Below, in pieces: positions 22,381-34,328 of a stretch of DNA of 64,000 nt (its first letter is position 1; each line of letters opens with the position of its first letter). This stretch comes from Pisolithus tinctorius (lineage: Eukaryota > Basidiomycota > Agaricomycetes > Boletales > Pisolithaceae), in assembly GCA_024663395.1 (NCBI GenBank), contig JANFAH010000029.1, positions 558,001 to 622,000 on the forward strand, in the 5' to 3' direction. Under the pieces are notes generated by a model, which saw nothing but the letters and a program-made list of their open reading frames with translations, was not told where the DNA came from and ran no database searches. A program made the position numbers and the translations under genes.

Positions 22381-23400
22381 GTTTGTCCAGAAGTGGTCTG
22401 AGGGAAGCATTCCTTGGTCGGGAAGCGAATAAATGGCTCAAACCTGTCACCGACCGGTCGTGACCGTCATTCCGTCATTCCCTGTCCCTCTGATTGGCAA
22501 CGCAGGTAACACTCCTGCTTCGAAACTGCCTATTGTAGATGCGGGGGGATGTAGGCAGGCAGAAGCTTGTAATGGCATTCGGAATGCATTGCACAACCGT
22601 GCTGTCCCCCGAAAGTGGTGGCTCGGCTTTTGACTGGCACGATCACCGGGCTTGGCATGAGCATGGTGCGGTGTCCTGACCAATTGTGCCATTCGATATC
22701 TGGTGTCAGCGTCAAGCCCGGCGGCCGGGTTCGACTCCGGCGGAGTCGAACTCTCAGATGTCGAGGGTAGGCCTTGAAGTGAGGGGGATCAACCCACCGC
22801 TCATGGCCAATATTACCCGCCAACGTGGCAAACACCTCTTCAGTGGCATGTGATACACGTGTTCGGCATGCGTCCACACTGGCGTTTGTGATATCAAAGT
22901 ATGCGACGTTGCAACCCTCTCATCCGAAATCCCGGGTTGCCCATGCCACTTTCAAAGATATCCTTAGTGCCGGTAGACATAAGTCACAAGGTGGCTTCTC
23001 TTCAACGGCTTCGATGTGTCAGCAGTGCCCTTGCAGCTACTGATGTTAGTCGTCCAACAGACGTAGACAAAGCGGAGGTATTCTCGGAAACGTTCCAAAA
23101 AAAGTCGACACGTCCAATCCGTTCGCGTGTGGCAGAGATCTAATGATATATGTGACCATCACTGAACCTTCCATCCCTGATAAGCCACTGTGCTTCCAGC
23201 CGCTAACGTTGGATCTCTCACCCTCCAATCTATTGACCGGGAAGGGTTGTCTTATTAGTCTTACAAGCCAGAGGTTAAGTAAGATGTCACTGTTTACTGC
23301 GCTGGGTATAGTATTACGACGGGATTAGCTGTCAGGACACCGAGATTCCTTGTAAGTGGCTACGCAGGGTTCAGTGGTTGGTCAATCCTTTTAATATGGA
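22381..23400. repeat. dispersed flank segment shared with 9640-10290
   Basis: Similar in order and spacing to the copy near pair A (GTTTGTCCAGAAGTGG; GTAGGCAGGCAGAAG; AGACGTAGACAAA; CTCCAATCTATTGACC). Non-coding as far as I can see. It marks the left border of the array unit containing pair B. Confidence 0.6.
22729..22751. other. 23-bp near-perfect palindrome
   Basis: GTTCGACTCCG and CGGAGTCGAAC form 11-bp arms around a single base. It lies in the segment that otherwise matches the copy near 9880, where the palindrome is missing. Confidence 0.7.
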
Positions 23401-23850
23401 ACGTCAGAAAGCTCACCTGAGATGGTACTTCTTCGGGGTGCCAGGGTGTTTATATTTTCCATTTGCGTTCTGGTTACACAGGTACAGTTAGCAACACCGT
23501 CGGGTCGTGGTTCTGACAAAAAACTTCGTGGTGTTTATTTATTCGTCGCGTCATTCCCGGTACATTTCAGCAACCATGTGGTTCAACTACATTGGGCCAT
23601 TACTGCCATTGGCCTTGTCGCCTGCTACCTGACTTTGTACGCGCTTCTCACGGAACCTCAAGGAATACACTCTTTACTTTATTGGTTGGGTGTGGCCAGT
23701 AAAAATGAGGAGGCTTCACTTCAACCAAGTGAGCGCCTCGCAGGGATTGTAAATGAAGATGATCTTACAACGAGGTGCCTGGCTATGTCGCAAGGTATTG
23801 CTAATTATTTATGTGTAGGATACTGGGATCGATGCCTTGAAACGTAGGCT
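23400..23850 (+). pseudogene. fragment of the FunK1-linked sequence block
   Basis: Nearly the same as 37585-38000: frames reading LLYWLGVASKNEEASLQPSE and NEDDLTTRCLAMSQGI, preceded by a hydrophobic stretch (IGLVACYLTLYALLTEPQG). At 37.4 kb this block directly follows FunK1-like kinase sequence; here the kinase part is missing. The 141-codon open frame at 23422-23847 is open in both copies but spans what was an intron-like boundary, so I treat it as remnant. Confidence 0.5.
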
Positions 23851-23939
23851 ACCTCGAGCCTGCATTCACTGACTTCATCCTAAATAGGATGGCCCGTGTC
23901 CGTAACATGCGGTTCCATCGAATCTACTGCATTTCAGTA

Positions 23940-24577
23940 TGAAACAGGCGCCTCGTGGTTCCGGAGTTAATATCGAAAAGTTTCTGGAGGAACGACTCTC
24001 TTTGACAGAGACCTGGGGGATCTACGACTTGGGAACGAGCTGGTCGTGTCACATGCGCCACCATACGCCGTTCCGAGGGTCATCACAAGCTATCATACCA
24101 ATTCCCACTCTGAATTTCATTGTCTTTTCCTGACCATTTCCTCGGTTTCGGTCACTACTCAGCATGCGATTGATTGGGCGCGTCCAGGGACGGGGATTGT
24201 CTCAGCCTATCGCCAAACACCCGATTCACGTTCTTGGTTGGCTAGTAAGCCGTACGAGTATCGGAAGGGAGTTACCTCCTGTTTCAGTGGATCGATTTAC
24301 ATGCTGTTAGCCATCCCTACATGAGGGTCAGCAAAAGAGACTCATGCAAGTTTCGGTCATTGCACATTCGGTAGGATGGGGAAGTTTATTTCCATAGCGT
24401 GCAAAGTTAGACATAAATAGGGAAGACTTGTATGCGATACATGGTCGTGTAAGTGTGCACGTTTAAGCATCTGTTTATATACTCAGCACTCAAAATACAG
24501 ATTTAACATCGAAAAACACATACAGGGGAAATGAATGGGACAGCGCTCAGTGTCACGGGACACCAACGCGAGCTGAC
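23940..24577. repeat. 3'-flank segment of HET gene B
   Basis: Shared with 38110-38753 and 10290-10877. It has short matching words throughout (TGGTTCCGGAGTTAAYATCGA; GCTCAGCACTCAAAATACAG). It probably carries the 3' UTR of the minus-strand HET gene. Confidence 0.65.
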
Positions 24578-27500
24578 CTATACAATTTCCAGGCTCAGGA
24601 TTTCGCTGTCCACAATACTAGCCATATCCTGAATGCGAGCGGTGATCACACAATTACTTGTGATCCTCTTGCATTTGTGGTGAGGTAGTCTTATCAACAG
24701 AAGTGCGTTGAATGGTTGTTCGAGTTGTTCGAGCAACTCCCACGTAGCGTCGACCTCGCTCTCCGTTTGCGTTTCGACCGATTTTGGATGCCAAGGACGA
24801 ATGAGAATATATGTTGTGGGGTCCTCCCTAAGACAGACCAACAGTGTGACCACTAGGGGCATCAGGTGCGAGACATGCATCTCATATGCATAACCTGGAG
24901 GGCTGGTGGTGATTCCTAGGGACTTAACTGCCATGACGCAGCAGGTAATGGAGGGCAATATGAGCCTACGATGAGCGAATCGCGGACGTGGTAACTTCGC
25001 AAGGGTGTTGTACAATTTCCGTGCACCTTCGAAGTTGAGGCTATTGCATCTGGTAGAATCGCATGGATCCGACCACACGCAGGGCACCGTCTGATATGGT
25101 ATGAGGTTGGCAGGGAAAGAGCTGTGCAATGATGACGCCTTCCCAACCAAATCCAGAACCGAAATGTCTCTAGGTTGTGAAACGATCTCTGCCAAAAGAC
25201 GTCCAAGCGCGTTGTCCGCAGATTCGCCGTGGATGGCTGGTAAGTGGACCTTAAACATCCCGAAAAGAGAATAGGCAACGTCTTCAGGTCGGGTGGTAGA
25301 ACGGTCAGATTCCCAGTGGAGTTTCGATCGTGCGTCATCCATGCCTGGAGAGGAGTCTTCAAGATACCACGCCACTGCTCCAGTTGCCTTTTCGAGTGCT
25401 TGGAGCATACTGGGGCCTGTTTTATGGTTTCTGGCATCAGAGTTCAAGCTGGGTGACCAGTCCTGCATATAGAACAAGGCGCGTGAAGCCAGCAATTCCT
25501 GAAGTGTCCACCCGCGCTTGAACCAGATATTGCCAGCTAGTGAGCCAGCGTCGGAGGCATCAGACAGGTAAACAATTGTCAGGGATGATCGATGATACCA
25601 AGAAAACATGGATCCTATAGCTGCTTGAAGCTCTGCGCTGCTGTCTTTATCGATGCAACAAGTATCGCTCCATGCCCATGAGAACTTGTGTCTGAGTGAG
25701 AAAAGACAAATTTGTTGGAGTTTCGCCAGACCCTCCGTCCGCTCCAAGTCATAGATCACTTCGCCTTCATTGTCGCGTAGTAATGGCTCGCGAATTCCCC
25801 ATCTGTGGGATAGCGTGGTAAACCGAAAGAACAATGAAATCTTCGCACGGATCTGCGTTGGAGATGTCAATGAATATAGCTCCAAGTATGCAGGGCTATT
25901 CACGAAATGGGATATCAGCGCATCCCGATCGCATAAGGCGCCAGTTGGTGTATGCAACAGTCGTGGTGGCATTTTTGCGACGGTTTCAGAAATAATGTTC
26001 ATGATCACCTTGTGGATATCAGAAGGGTCGGAAGCATCTGTCACCGCCCTCGCTGCATAAACAGCCCTTTTTCCGAGCTTTGTTTGGAGACAATCCGCGA
26101 GACATTCCTGAACCAGTGCATGATCTGGGTGGTCGGAGGGATTTTGTGCCAACGCGTCACGTGCAAGCTTAATAGCTTCCTCTAGATCACTCCTTAAACG
26201 AAGTATCCGATATCTTTCGAGAAGGGCATCCGCGAGGTAGACAAGAGATCTGCAGAGATCTAGCGGGGAAGCACTTTCCGACGCAGTTCGACGAAGAGTT
26301 ATGATTTCCTTCAAATCTGTGATACCTCCTCTCCCGAAGCGCGTATATAAGCAATCGTCCAGCGCGGCGAGGGTTCCTTGCCACCTTGAGTCGTGTGGAG
26401 GCGTAGATTGCCAAGCGGTGCGTCTGAGAGTGACGACTTCGTCCAAGTCCGCTTTCCTCTCTTCCTTCGCGAATCGTTCGGAAAGAAGATCAGCATAAGC
26501 GATGAGAGCTGAAACGTGACCAGGGTTGCTCGCGGGAGTGAGGTCCCGAACAACTCGCCCGAGCACGATTTTCGCGTCCAAATTACTGTTCGTCGTTTCC
26601 TCTTTGTACCTTTCGAAAAGGTGGTCCGCAAGAGTTTTGAGTCCCGCACGGTTATCTGGGAGTTTCGGAGGGATTTCCTTTGACGTAGGTCTTCGAGAGC
26701 TGGACATCTCGTTTGTCTACGCAGAGATGGAGATACGATCATCCAGGTAAGTCTATCGAATATAATGAAGAGATGTACCTGATTCTCAACCATGTCCTTG
26801 AGAAGAACTGCCGCGCTCCATGCTATTTCCGGTCCGCCATCGAACACTCCAGGGAACATTGACACATGCCATTTGCGGCCACCATTGACGTTCGACGACT
26901 TCATCACACTTTCCAGTTCGGACAACCGTTGACCTAGCTTCGCATCCGCTGGGTTCCCCGTTGGTACCACGTAAACGTGGGAAGGAACAATGGACTTGTT
27001 AGGAAATCTCATTGCAAATGTATCGAGGTGCCGCTGCATTAGTATGTCATGATCCTTCGGATCCTTGGCAAGTGGGTGAAGAAAAAGAATGCCGGATCGA
27101 CGCTTTGTAGTGAACCTGCAGCAGTATTTGAAAACATCCCAGGAGGGAGTTTTCGCGCTTACCTGGACTTCAACCAAGAAGTCATAATTCTTTCGGCGTA
27201 GAGGTCGTAATCGGTATGACGCGATGCGGTGTCGACGAGTACGATATGGTTTGTGCTGTCCTTGAGGTTGTATCTCGATGCGCTCACGTGCCATTTTGTA
27301 CAAGGACGTGGGTCCTCTTCGGCTTGGATCACGGCATTCTGCGACAGTTTTTTGGTGAACTAGCCACAATTAAGATACTCCGGCTACAATGAAATGTCTG
27401 TATTGCGTACCCAACTCTTGCCTGCTCCCGTTGAGCCAACCACACTGCGAGCGAGGGGGATCAGAGGAAGGTAAAGTACACAAGTGTCCCGCCACTCACG

Positions 27501-28565
27501 AGATTACAAGGTCATTTCCCGTAACTTCCGGGATTGCAATGTTGGGACTGGAAAAGAAAGATGACAATCGACGCCAGTAGGAATGTCGGCGTATATCTAG
27601 TCTTTGCCTCTCTTTCCGTGCCTTCTGCAGTTGCATTTCAATATGCTTGCACTCTACCTCGAGCTGCTTCTTCGGTCTCCGAACTTTCCGCGTTTTGAAA
27701 ACTCCCAAAAATGGCTCGCGTGTTTCCGGTTCTTCCAGGAGAAGCTTCTGCAATTGCAGGTAGAGCGCATGACCAGCAAACATCTCGTATAAATTCCTTG
27801 TTTCGTCCACCAGTTCTTGCTGGAGTAAAAGGGGTTGTCCTTCCACCACCAAATCCTCGACTATGTCCCACGCGGATTGCTTGGAATTTTCAAATCGCAT
27901 ATGACGAGCACCTGCATTGAGTAAGGGCTTCCAGAAGTTCTCTGCCAGTTGTGACACCATGGTCTCTGCGGCTCTGGGATCTTTCACTCGGCCCCACATG
28001 GTAGTTACCAGCCGCACGCGCCCGGCGGCTTTGGCCACACATATACAACAAAATATTTCCAGGCTTTCACGCAATAAACCGTCCATCCGGGGGCTGGTAA
28101 TTCGATGGGTATAGACGACCCCCGTGAGTAAAGCGCCCCCTCGATATCTGCGCATTGGTTAGCCAGTAACAGGTCACGATCATACACATCCACTCACTTT
28201 CTCTCTAACCAGTCAGCGATGGTGTTGAGTGTATCTCTGGCCGGTCGATCAGGGTTATCGAACCCAGGAGTATCTACAAACACATATTCTCGATTATTGG
28301 GCAGCCTCACCGGGACTTCTCCGATGTCCTGCGTGCGCAACCCCAGCCCACGCATTGCCTCTGCTGCTTCAATTCCCATAAATTTGTTGATGAACTGTGC
28401 CGCGACGTTTAATCAATGAACTGGATGCACGGATCCCTGGACTTACATTGCTCCGCCTGGACCCCACAGGTCCCATGACTCTAAGGCAGAGTGAAGGTGT
28501 TGAATGACGAATGACATTCATAAAAAAAGGAGGACATACACAACAATTTTGGGCTTGGAAACCAT
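24578..28565 (-). CDS. dual P-loop / TPR / HET-domain protein, copy B (about 1,203 aa)
   Basis: Eight exons (minus): 28565-28540, 28480-28447, 28394-28198, 28147-27500, 27444-27411, 27359-27163, 27115-26779 and 26716-24578, all in phase. Start MVSKPKIVVV. First G-domain: degenerate P-loop GPVGSRRS (residues 12-19, Lys replaced by Arg) and FVDTPGF. A helical linker with LVTTMWGRV follows. Second G-domain: canonical GSTGAGKS (305-312) and LVDTAS. Exon 8 codes TPR-like repeats (DLDEVVTLRRTAW, DLKEIITLRRTA, DLEEAIKLARDAL) and a HET domain: TTLSHRWG, WSDTCCIDKDSSAELQ, WFKRGWTLQELLAS, EDVAYSLFGMF. HET domains act in fungal incompatibility cell death; NTP-controlled sensing is an inference. It diverges from GTPase B, 1.55 kb apart. 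Confidence 0.9.
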
Positions 28566-29121
28566 TCTGCGCGTGTAGAAGGGATTTCAACGAGGGGATT
28601 GTATATTAAGTATCCTCATTAACTGGGCACGTGTGCGCCCACTGCCTCGCATGTTTCCAATGACTATCCGAACTCGCACTTCTCAGCCGAGGATTAGGGC
28701 TGTTGACAACTCCAAAATAGCCAAATACCTGCTTGCGCAACAAGGACGGTCACTGCCCTCCAATACGTTTCATACCCCGAGTCGGACATGTCAAAAACCT
28801 CGTGATGTAGCACTTTACTTCGTTTTCTTGATATGGATACAACTCTGTTGGGCGCAAATCTTCTTGCGTGCACCTTTAGTTAAAACTTGCAGGCGTGTTC
28901 TCGGTCGCTTAAGTCCCCGAGTCGCAAAGGAGTTGCGGCAGGGCCAAAGAAGCGGATAGGACAGATGTGCGCCCAAACTACTCTCCACGTGACGAGCTGG
29001 CTCCGAGTCGCATGCTGCTTTCCAATCTGGGTGATCCTTGCGGTGTGCCAAATGCAGTGCAGTGCATGTTCAAACCCAAGCCCCGGCCTTGCCTTCTTGC
29101 AGTATCCTCCTGCGTTTCCTC

Positions 29122-29283
29122 ATGTCTCCGTCGCAGGTAAACCACTTCTTCACGCACCCCCTCAGCTAATAGCGGAAATAGGCTCGCTCTCTGTCTCGCT
29201 CTCCAATAAGGAGTGGGGTCGACGAAGTCGAAGGGGTGTCTTCCCGGTTTGCGGCAGCTTCGAGTCCTTTGGACAATACAGTT
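29122..29283 (+). pseudogene. orphan 5' exons of an array partner GTPase
   Basis: MSPSQ exon (29122-29136), 45-nt intron with GTAAAC donor and GCTAAT branch-like site, then an exon starting ARSLSRSPIRSGVDEVEG. The similarity to copies B, C and D ends near 29283 at a repeat junction. It shows one more copy once existed here. Confidence 0.8.
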
Positions 29284-29530
29284 GATTCCCACCCTCACAG
29301 CAAGATCGAAGAAGGCCTATAATCTCAAACAGGGACCTGCTTTGGGACCCATTGTCGTCTTCATTTATAGGGTTGCATTTCTTGATCGAACAAATCAAAA
29401 TCCGACTTCGGCAAATGTATTGGAGGTCGTCACCCCCAGTGAACCTGTGCATTTGCAGTCACTAGTCACCGACCAGGTTCTACGCTATGCTTACTGAACA
29501 AGCCCGTGTTACTGTGGCTTATAGTAACAA
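29284..29530. repeat. two-copy interspersed segment
   Basis: Matches 36427-36660 (CCCTCACAGCAAGATCGAAGAAGGCC; CACCGACCAGGTTCTACGCTAT; TACTGAACAAGCCCGTGTTACCGTGGCTT-type ends) with few differences. In one place it abuts orphan GTPase exons, in the other the FunK1 pseudogene. Confidence 0.7.
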
Positions 29531-30118
29531 TCATCTCTTCGATAAGACAATATATCTTACTTTCGACAACCCAAGTAAATGCGCCAACCCGGAAACAATC
29601 AAATCAGGCCTAACACAGCCACAATTCTCCCCCCCCCCGCAAGGTAACCTGCCTGGTACATTTTCAATCAATCACTATCCCCAACCGGGAATCAGTGCTG
29701 TTGTGTATGTACTCGATTCCGAAAAACCGGATCCTGCTCTGTTTGCGGAACAAGGGTGGTCACGTATGTCAGTACTTCGTTGTAATCAGTGGCGTTTTCC
29801 TTCGCTGACTTGATGAGTCTCGGTTGAATGTAAATCTCATCGTCCGTTACACACAGAGAAGAGAGGTGGCTTGTTCTCTACTGCTTTCCTCCCCCCAAAG
29901 GACTTGGGACACCGCCGAGAAGTGACAAGGACGAGGATGACCATGCTCGAAGAGTTTTTGTTTTCCATGCGCAGTGCTGGCTGCCTGTTAGCGCGTTCAA
30001 GTTCTCATCTGGGTAATCCTCGTGCCATGAGTGCCCTGCCTTGTGGTGCTATGCCAAATGCAGTGCAGTGCATGTTCAAGTCCCCTTGCCTCCGTGCAGC
30101 ACCATCCTACGTTTCCTC

Positions 30119-32198
30119 ATGTCTCTGTCACAGGTAAACCCACCTGTTCTTCACGCACCCCCTCACCTGACAGAGAAAATAGAGTCGTTCTTTACCTCGC
30201 TCTCCAATAAGGCGTAGGGTCGATGAAGTGGAAGTGGAGTCTTCCCCGTTTGCGACCGTCAACAACTTCTCGAGTACACTTGATTGCGAAGCATCTGAGG
30301 ATGATTGTCGGACACCGCCGCCGAGAAGTAATTGGAACGTCAACGCCTGGCTGGATAGACTTCACTTGTTTCCTATCACCCGTCGAGATGACACTGCTGT
30401 CGACCTCGAGAACAGGTTTGATAAAGCAGATGAGCAAATTCTGTCGCCAACATCGCCGATCGAAGAAGTTGCGATTGGCGAGGATGATATAATTATTGCG
30501 TGCGTCAGTGTACCTCACTTCTGGGTCCTATACCTTAGTGATGAGCGTCAGTGTCATGGGTCCCACTGACTCCGGAAAGACCACAGTAAGCATCCCACAC
30601 GTTTACAAAAATTCTCCTAAATAAACGTACCTAGTTTATCGACCGTGCAGTTGGACGACCCGATTTGGGTGGTGGGTCGACTTCCTGCACAAAGAAAGTG
30701 CACCCAGTCCGATATCCCCATTCCGATGGCGTTCGCAACATCGTTTTGGCTGATACACCAGGATGCGATAATTCATTCATGACAGATTTCCAGGTTCTTT
30801 GGGAAATTGCACAGTGGTTGAATGCGGTGTACGTTAACTTGCTTGACTTCAAGCGATTCCAATTCTAATAGCCTTTCTGATAGCTACATTAAAAAAATCA
30901 AATTGAGCGGCATCCTATACTTTCATCGGATTTCAGACCCCAGAATTGAAGAAGGGCCGTTAAGGAACTACAAAATCTTCAAAGAACTATGTGGGAAAGA
31001 TAACTGCAAGAACGTCATCCTCGTTACCACGATGTGGGACGAAGTACGGGAAGAGGTTGGCTCAGAACGCGAGCAGGAATTGCAGTCTGATTTCTGGCGG
31101 GCGATGATCAGCTTGGGATCAACCACTCGCCGCTTCGAAGGGACCACCGAATCTGCTCGGGATATAATTAATTCGGTTTCAATTTTACAGCCGGCTGAGC
31201 ACCGCCCACTTCAAATCCAACGGGAAATGGTAGATAAACACCTACCACTTGACAGAACATCTGCAGGCAGAACGATTATAGACAGGCTTCTCAATCTCAG
31301 GCCCCGCCCCGAAGGGATTTTCGCACGGCTCAAAAAAGTTGCGGGGAGGCCGAATTATCGGACGACGAGGATCACGGTCACCCTCACCGATGATGACCCC
31401 ACCGATACTCAGCCCGTTGGGATGGGAGTAAGCAGTTCGGGAATTTGCAGCGTGGAAGGTTACCAGAGTGCCTTGGGTCAAGTAATACCTGCTTTGCGGG
31501 CATCAGAACTTGTCCATACCCACTACCTCAAGGATGCGGTCGCTCCGTGTCTTAACATCGCTCTCTCCATCGAGGTCGGTGTATCAGCGGCATGGTGTTG
31601 AAGAGATTCGATGACCATTTTACAAAAGACCATGACTGGAACGCACCATGCACTTTTCCAAGTTCTGGAAACCGCCACGCTACTGATCAATGCAGCATTT
31701 GAGCGTGCAAAAAAGGCGAGGTTCTCGTCAGATATAAAGGCGGCAGTCAACGGCTTTGCAAAGTAAGAAGAGGATAGATCTCACATTGTGATAACTGATT
31801 TGTCATGCTAGGGAAATGAACCACGTGCAGGAAATTGTGCAGGATCTTGCCGAAAGGACACCTGAAGTTCGACGTGTCCTTCAGTCGACAGATATCCATA
31901 TTATTTCTTCCTGCGCGAATTCGATGCGGCTATTGCGCGAAGTCCTTCCAGTACGTGCAACAGCCTACTCATGTTGATTGCAGCTGATGACTCCCGCAGT
32001 CAGCATCCTCCATAAAATACGATCTCCGTAGTGTGGACAATGGTTTGGAGGCCCTGAAACGGGCCTTGGAGATTGTTGGTATTCTCTCCTTTTTGTGCCT
32101 CGGAGTGGTCATCTGATGACCATTGATTAGGACAATTGCAGTTGCGGCATTTCCGTAGAGCCGGAGCAAACCTATTCACCCTAAATACTGTATTGTAA
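30119..32198 (+). CDS. array partner P-loop GTPase, copy B (about 556 aa, nine exons)
   Basis: Exons 30119-30133, 30183-30499, 30552-30585, 30635-30828, 30884-31574, 31629-31762, 31812-31950, 32000-32078 and 32131-32198 (TAA), in phase. A ~110-residue N-terminal low-complexity region (MSLSQSRSLPRSPIRRR...) precedes the P-loop GPTDSGKT (114-121), then switch-like ADTPGC and a VTTMWDEV strand typical of this fungal P-loop family instead of NKxD. The second half is almost wholly helical (LETATLLINAAFERAKK; NHVQEIVQDLAERTPEVRRVL; VDNGLEALKRALEIV). A TGA inside intron 7 (31977) confirms splicing there. Its P-loop exon is 34 nt, as in the HET genes. Function unknown; the head-to-head layout suggests action with HET gene B. 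Confidence 0.88.
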
Positions 32199-33400
32199 GC
32201 GACTGCGTCAGCCTCTCACTCTCCAGGCAAGATTTAGGCTATTGCTATGGATCGTATTACTCGCTTGCTGGTTGTGGGTTCCTGTTGTCATATGCACGTA
32301 CGATGTTCATGCAAAAGTTCATTTTTGTGTCCCTAGTTGTGCTGTACAACGTGACTCTCCCCCTTCCCATTCCATGCTACATGTTATACGGTTCAAGCGA
32401 TCGTCTTTTGTAGATCCGTGTTCTGGTCCACCTTTTTTGCCTCACACTTCACAAGTATACCTCCTCGTTGACACTGTAGCCACTGCAAAAATCTGTCTGT
32501 TTCGAAATGTAAAACAAAAACATTCCTAACATGTATATGTATGCTACAGATGCAGTGTGTACAAGATATCAAAGACTGTCAAACTGCAAGCCTTGAGTCC
32601 AGAATCACTAAGTTCGTCACTCCGCCCACTGCACGACTTCACGTTTTGAGAAGACAACTGGGCATCTATCACAAGCTGTTGTTGGTATTTGGTAGGATCG
32701 AAGGGAAGCACAAAGGCTCACAGCACGCGGATCTGCAATGAAATTCTTGTTGTTTTCATACCGGCATGTTGATCCCTGAGGCGCTTTTGCGGATTCTTCT
32801 TCGCCTACCAAAGTTATTTATCGCCATCGCCAATCAATGCTTATCGACAAGTCTACATTTATTGTGGTACCTCGTGTCATTTTGGAACTCGATCATCCAG
32901 AAGCAGAAATGAAAGCATCCACCGGGGAACGACACAGATAGCGGCCCTGCTTTGACAAAACGCGTGGACAGCGGGAAAGAAGGTGGGAAAATGTCGCGAG
33001 ACAGCATAAGGTGACTACCGTCTAGCTTCGTCTCGCGCATGCGCACTAAGGCTTGACGGTGGTTGGGCTGGGCCGAGCGATGGCTCGACGGAGGTGAGGC
33101 AGGCGGAGCCGCTCGGGAGGGCAGGTCACCTGCTTGCTCTGACCGGCAGGCCGTGCACAATAGTGGATAGACGCTGTGGTGCCAAATATGCGTAATTTGA
33201 ATTTTAACCATGGACAGGTGTTTATGGTATACATAAAAGAGGGTGCGGAGGGTGGGCGAAACGAGTGGGCGAGGAGGTCGAGAGGGGGAGGCGACGAGCC
33301 TACTGGCAGGTGACAGTCCAAAGAAAGAGGTGGTGCTCAGGTTGCCACTCGGCTGGACGTTTGCTACCGGAGGGAGCCAGCACCTGCACTACGAGCTGAC
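32199..33400. repeat. downstream segment of pair B, shared with pair D
   Basis: 32199-33010 aligns with 45443-46510. The block contains a short frame starting MLIPEALLRILLRLPKLFI at 32767 (interrupted by TGA after about 48 residues), which is longer in copy D. 33010-33400 is unique spacer with G-rich words and no gene. Confidence 0.6.
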
Positions 33401-33811
33401 CTATACAATTTCCAGGCCTAGCATTTCACTGTCTGCAATACTACGCAGGTCCTGGACGCAAGCAGTGATCGCACAATTACTTGCGATTCTCTTGTACTCG
33501 TTGTGCGGTAGTCTCATGAGCAGGATGCGTTGAATGGTTGTTCGAGTTGCTCGAGCAGCTCCCACGTAACGTCGACCTCGCTCTCCGTTTGCGTTTCGAC
33601 CCATTTTGGATGCCAAGGACGAATGAGAATATATGTTGTGGGATCTTCCCCAAGATAAACCGACAGTCTGACCACCAGGGGCATCAGGTGCGAGACATGA
33701 ATCTCGCATGTGTAACCTGAAGGGCTGGTAGAATTTTCTAGCAGTTTAGCTGCCACGACACGATAGGCAATGGAGGGTAGTATGAGCCTACGATGAACAA
33801 ATCGTGAGCGT
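33401..33811 (-). pseudogene. HET-array protein, copy C: last ~130 codons only
   Basis: From the TAG at 33401 leftward-coded sequence runs through WELLEQLEQ, PTTYILIRPWHPKW and HVSHLMPLVV to HRRLILPS, matching B and D. It stops abruptly at about 33811 and joins control-region sequence (GGGGCGATTGTATATTAAG...). A deletion removed everything from the HET domain up to the promoter; there is also a frame change at 33540. Confidence 0.85.
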
Positions 33812-34328
33812 GTCAACGGGGCGATTGTATATTAAGTATCCTCGTTAACTGGGCACGTGTGCGCCCACTGCTCCGCATGTTTCCAAGGACTATCCGAACT
33901 CGCACTTCCCAACCGAGGATTAGGGCTGTTGACGACTCCAAAATAGCCAAATACCTGCTTGCGCAACAAGGACGGTCACTGCCCTCCAATATGCTTCATT
34001 CCCCGAGTCGAACATGCCAAAAACCTCGTGATGTGGCACCTTCCTGATCTGAATACAACTCTGTTGGGCGTCAATTGTCTTGCGTGTTCTCGGTCGCTTA
34101 AGTCCCCGAGTCGCAAAGGAGTTGCGGCAGGGCCAAAAAGCGGATAGGACAGATGTGCGCCCAAACTACTCTCCACGTGACGAGCTGGCTCCGAGTCGCA
34201 TGCTCTTTTCCAATCCTTCGATGCGGTGTGCCAAATGCAGTGCAGTACATGGCCCTGCAGCCTTGCGTTTTCCATCGCAGGTAAACCCACCTGTTCTTGA
34301 CGCATTCCATAGCTAATAGCTGAAATAG
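33812..34328. promoter_or_regulatory. control region upstream of GTPase copy C
   Basis: Near-duplicate of 28587-29050 with GGGCACGTGTGCG conserved. The MSPSQ start exon seen in the other copies is damaged here (CCATCGCAG in place of ATGTCTCCGTCGCAG at about 34270), so no start codon remains in position. Confidence 0.6.

Larger units (their letters stand above)
28566..30118. promoter_or_regulatory. divergent promoter region of pair B
   Basis: It separates the ATG of the HET gene (28565) from that of the partner GTPase (30119). 28587-29050 is almost the same as 33825-34230, and 29820-30118 resembles 43050-43365. So it is two control-region copies laid end to end with a remnant start exon between them. 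GGGCACGTGTGCG near 28627 is conserved in all pairs. Confidence 0.6.

Noticed and set aside
23422..23847. A membrane-protein gene suggested by a hydrophobic open frame
   Set aside because: The same block at 37.6 kb is in a different frame at its start, sits after FunK1 debris and bridges an intron-like AG boundary; both look like remnants.
31984..32031. Ending GTPase B (and D at 45275) at the TAG after HKIRSP
   Set aside because: That needs a 33-nt intron or read-through. Using the CCCGCAG acceptor gives a 49-51-nt intron and restores sequence conserved in B, C and D plus a final exon.
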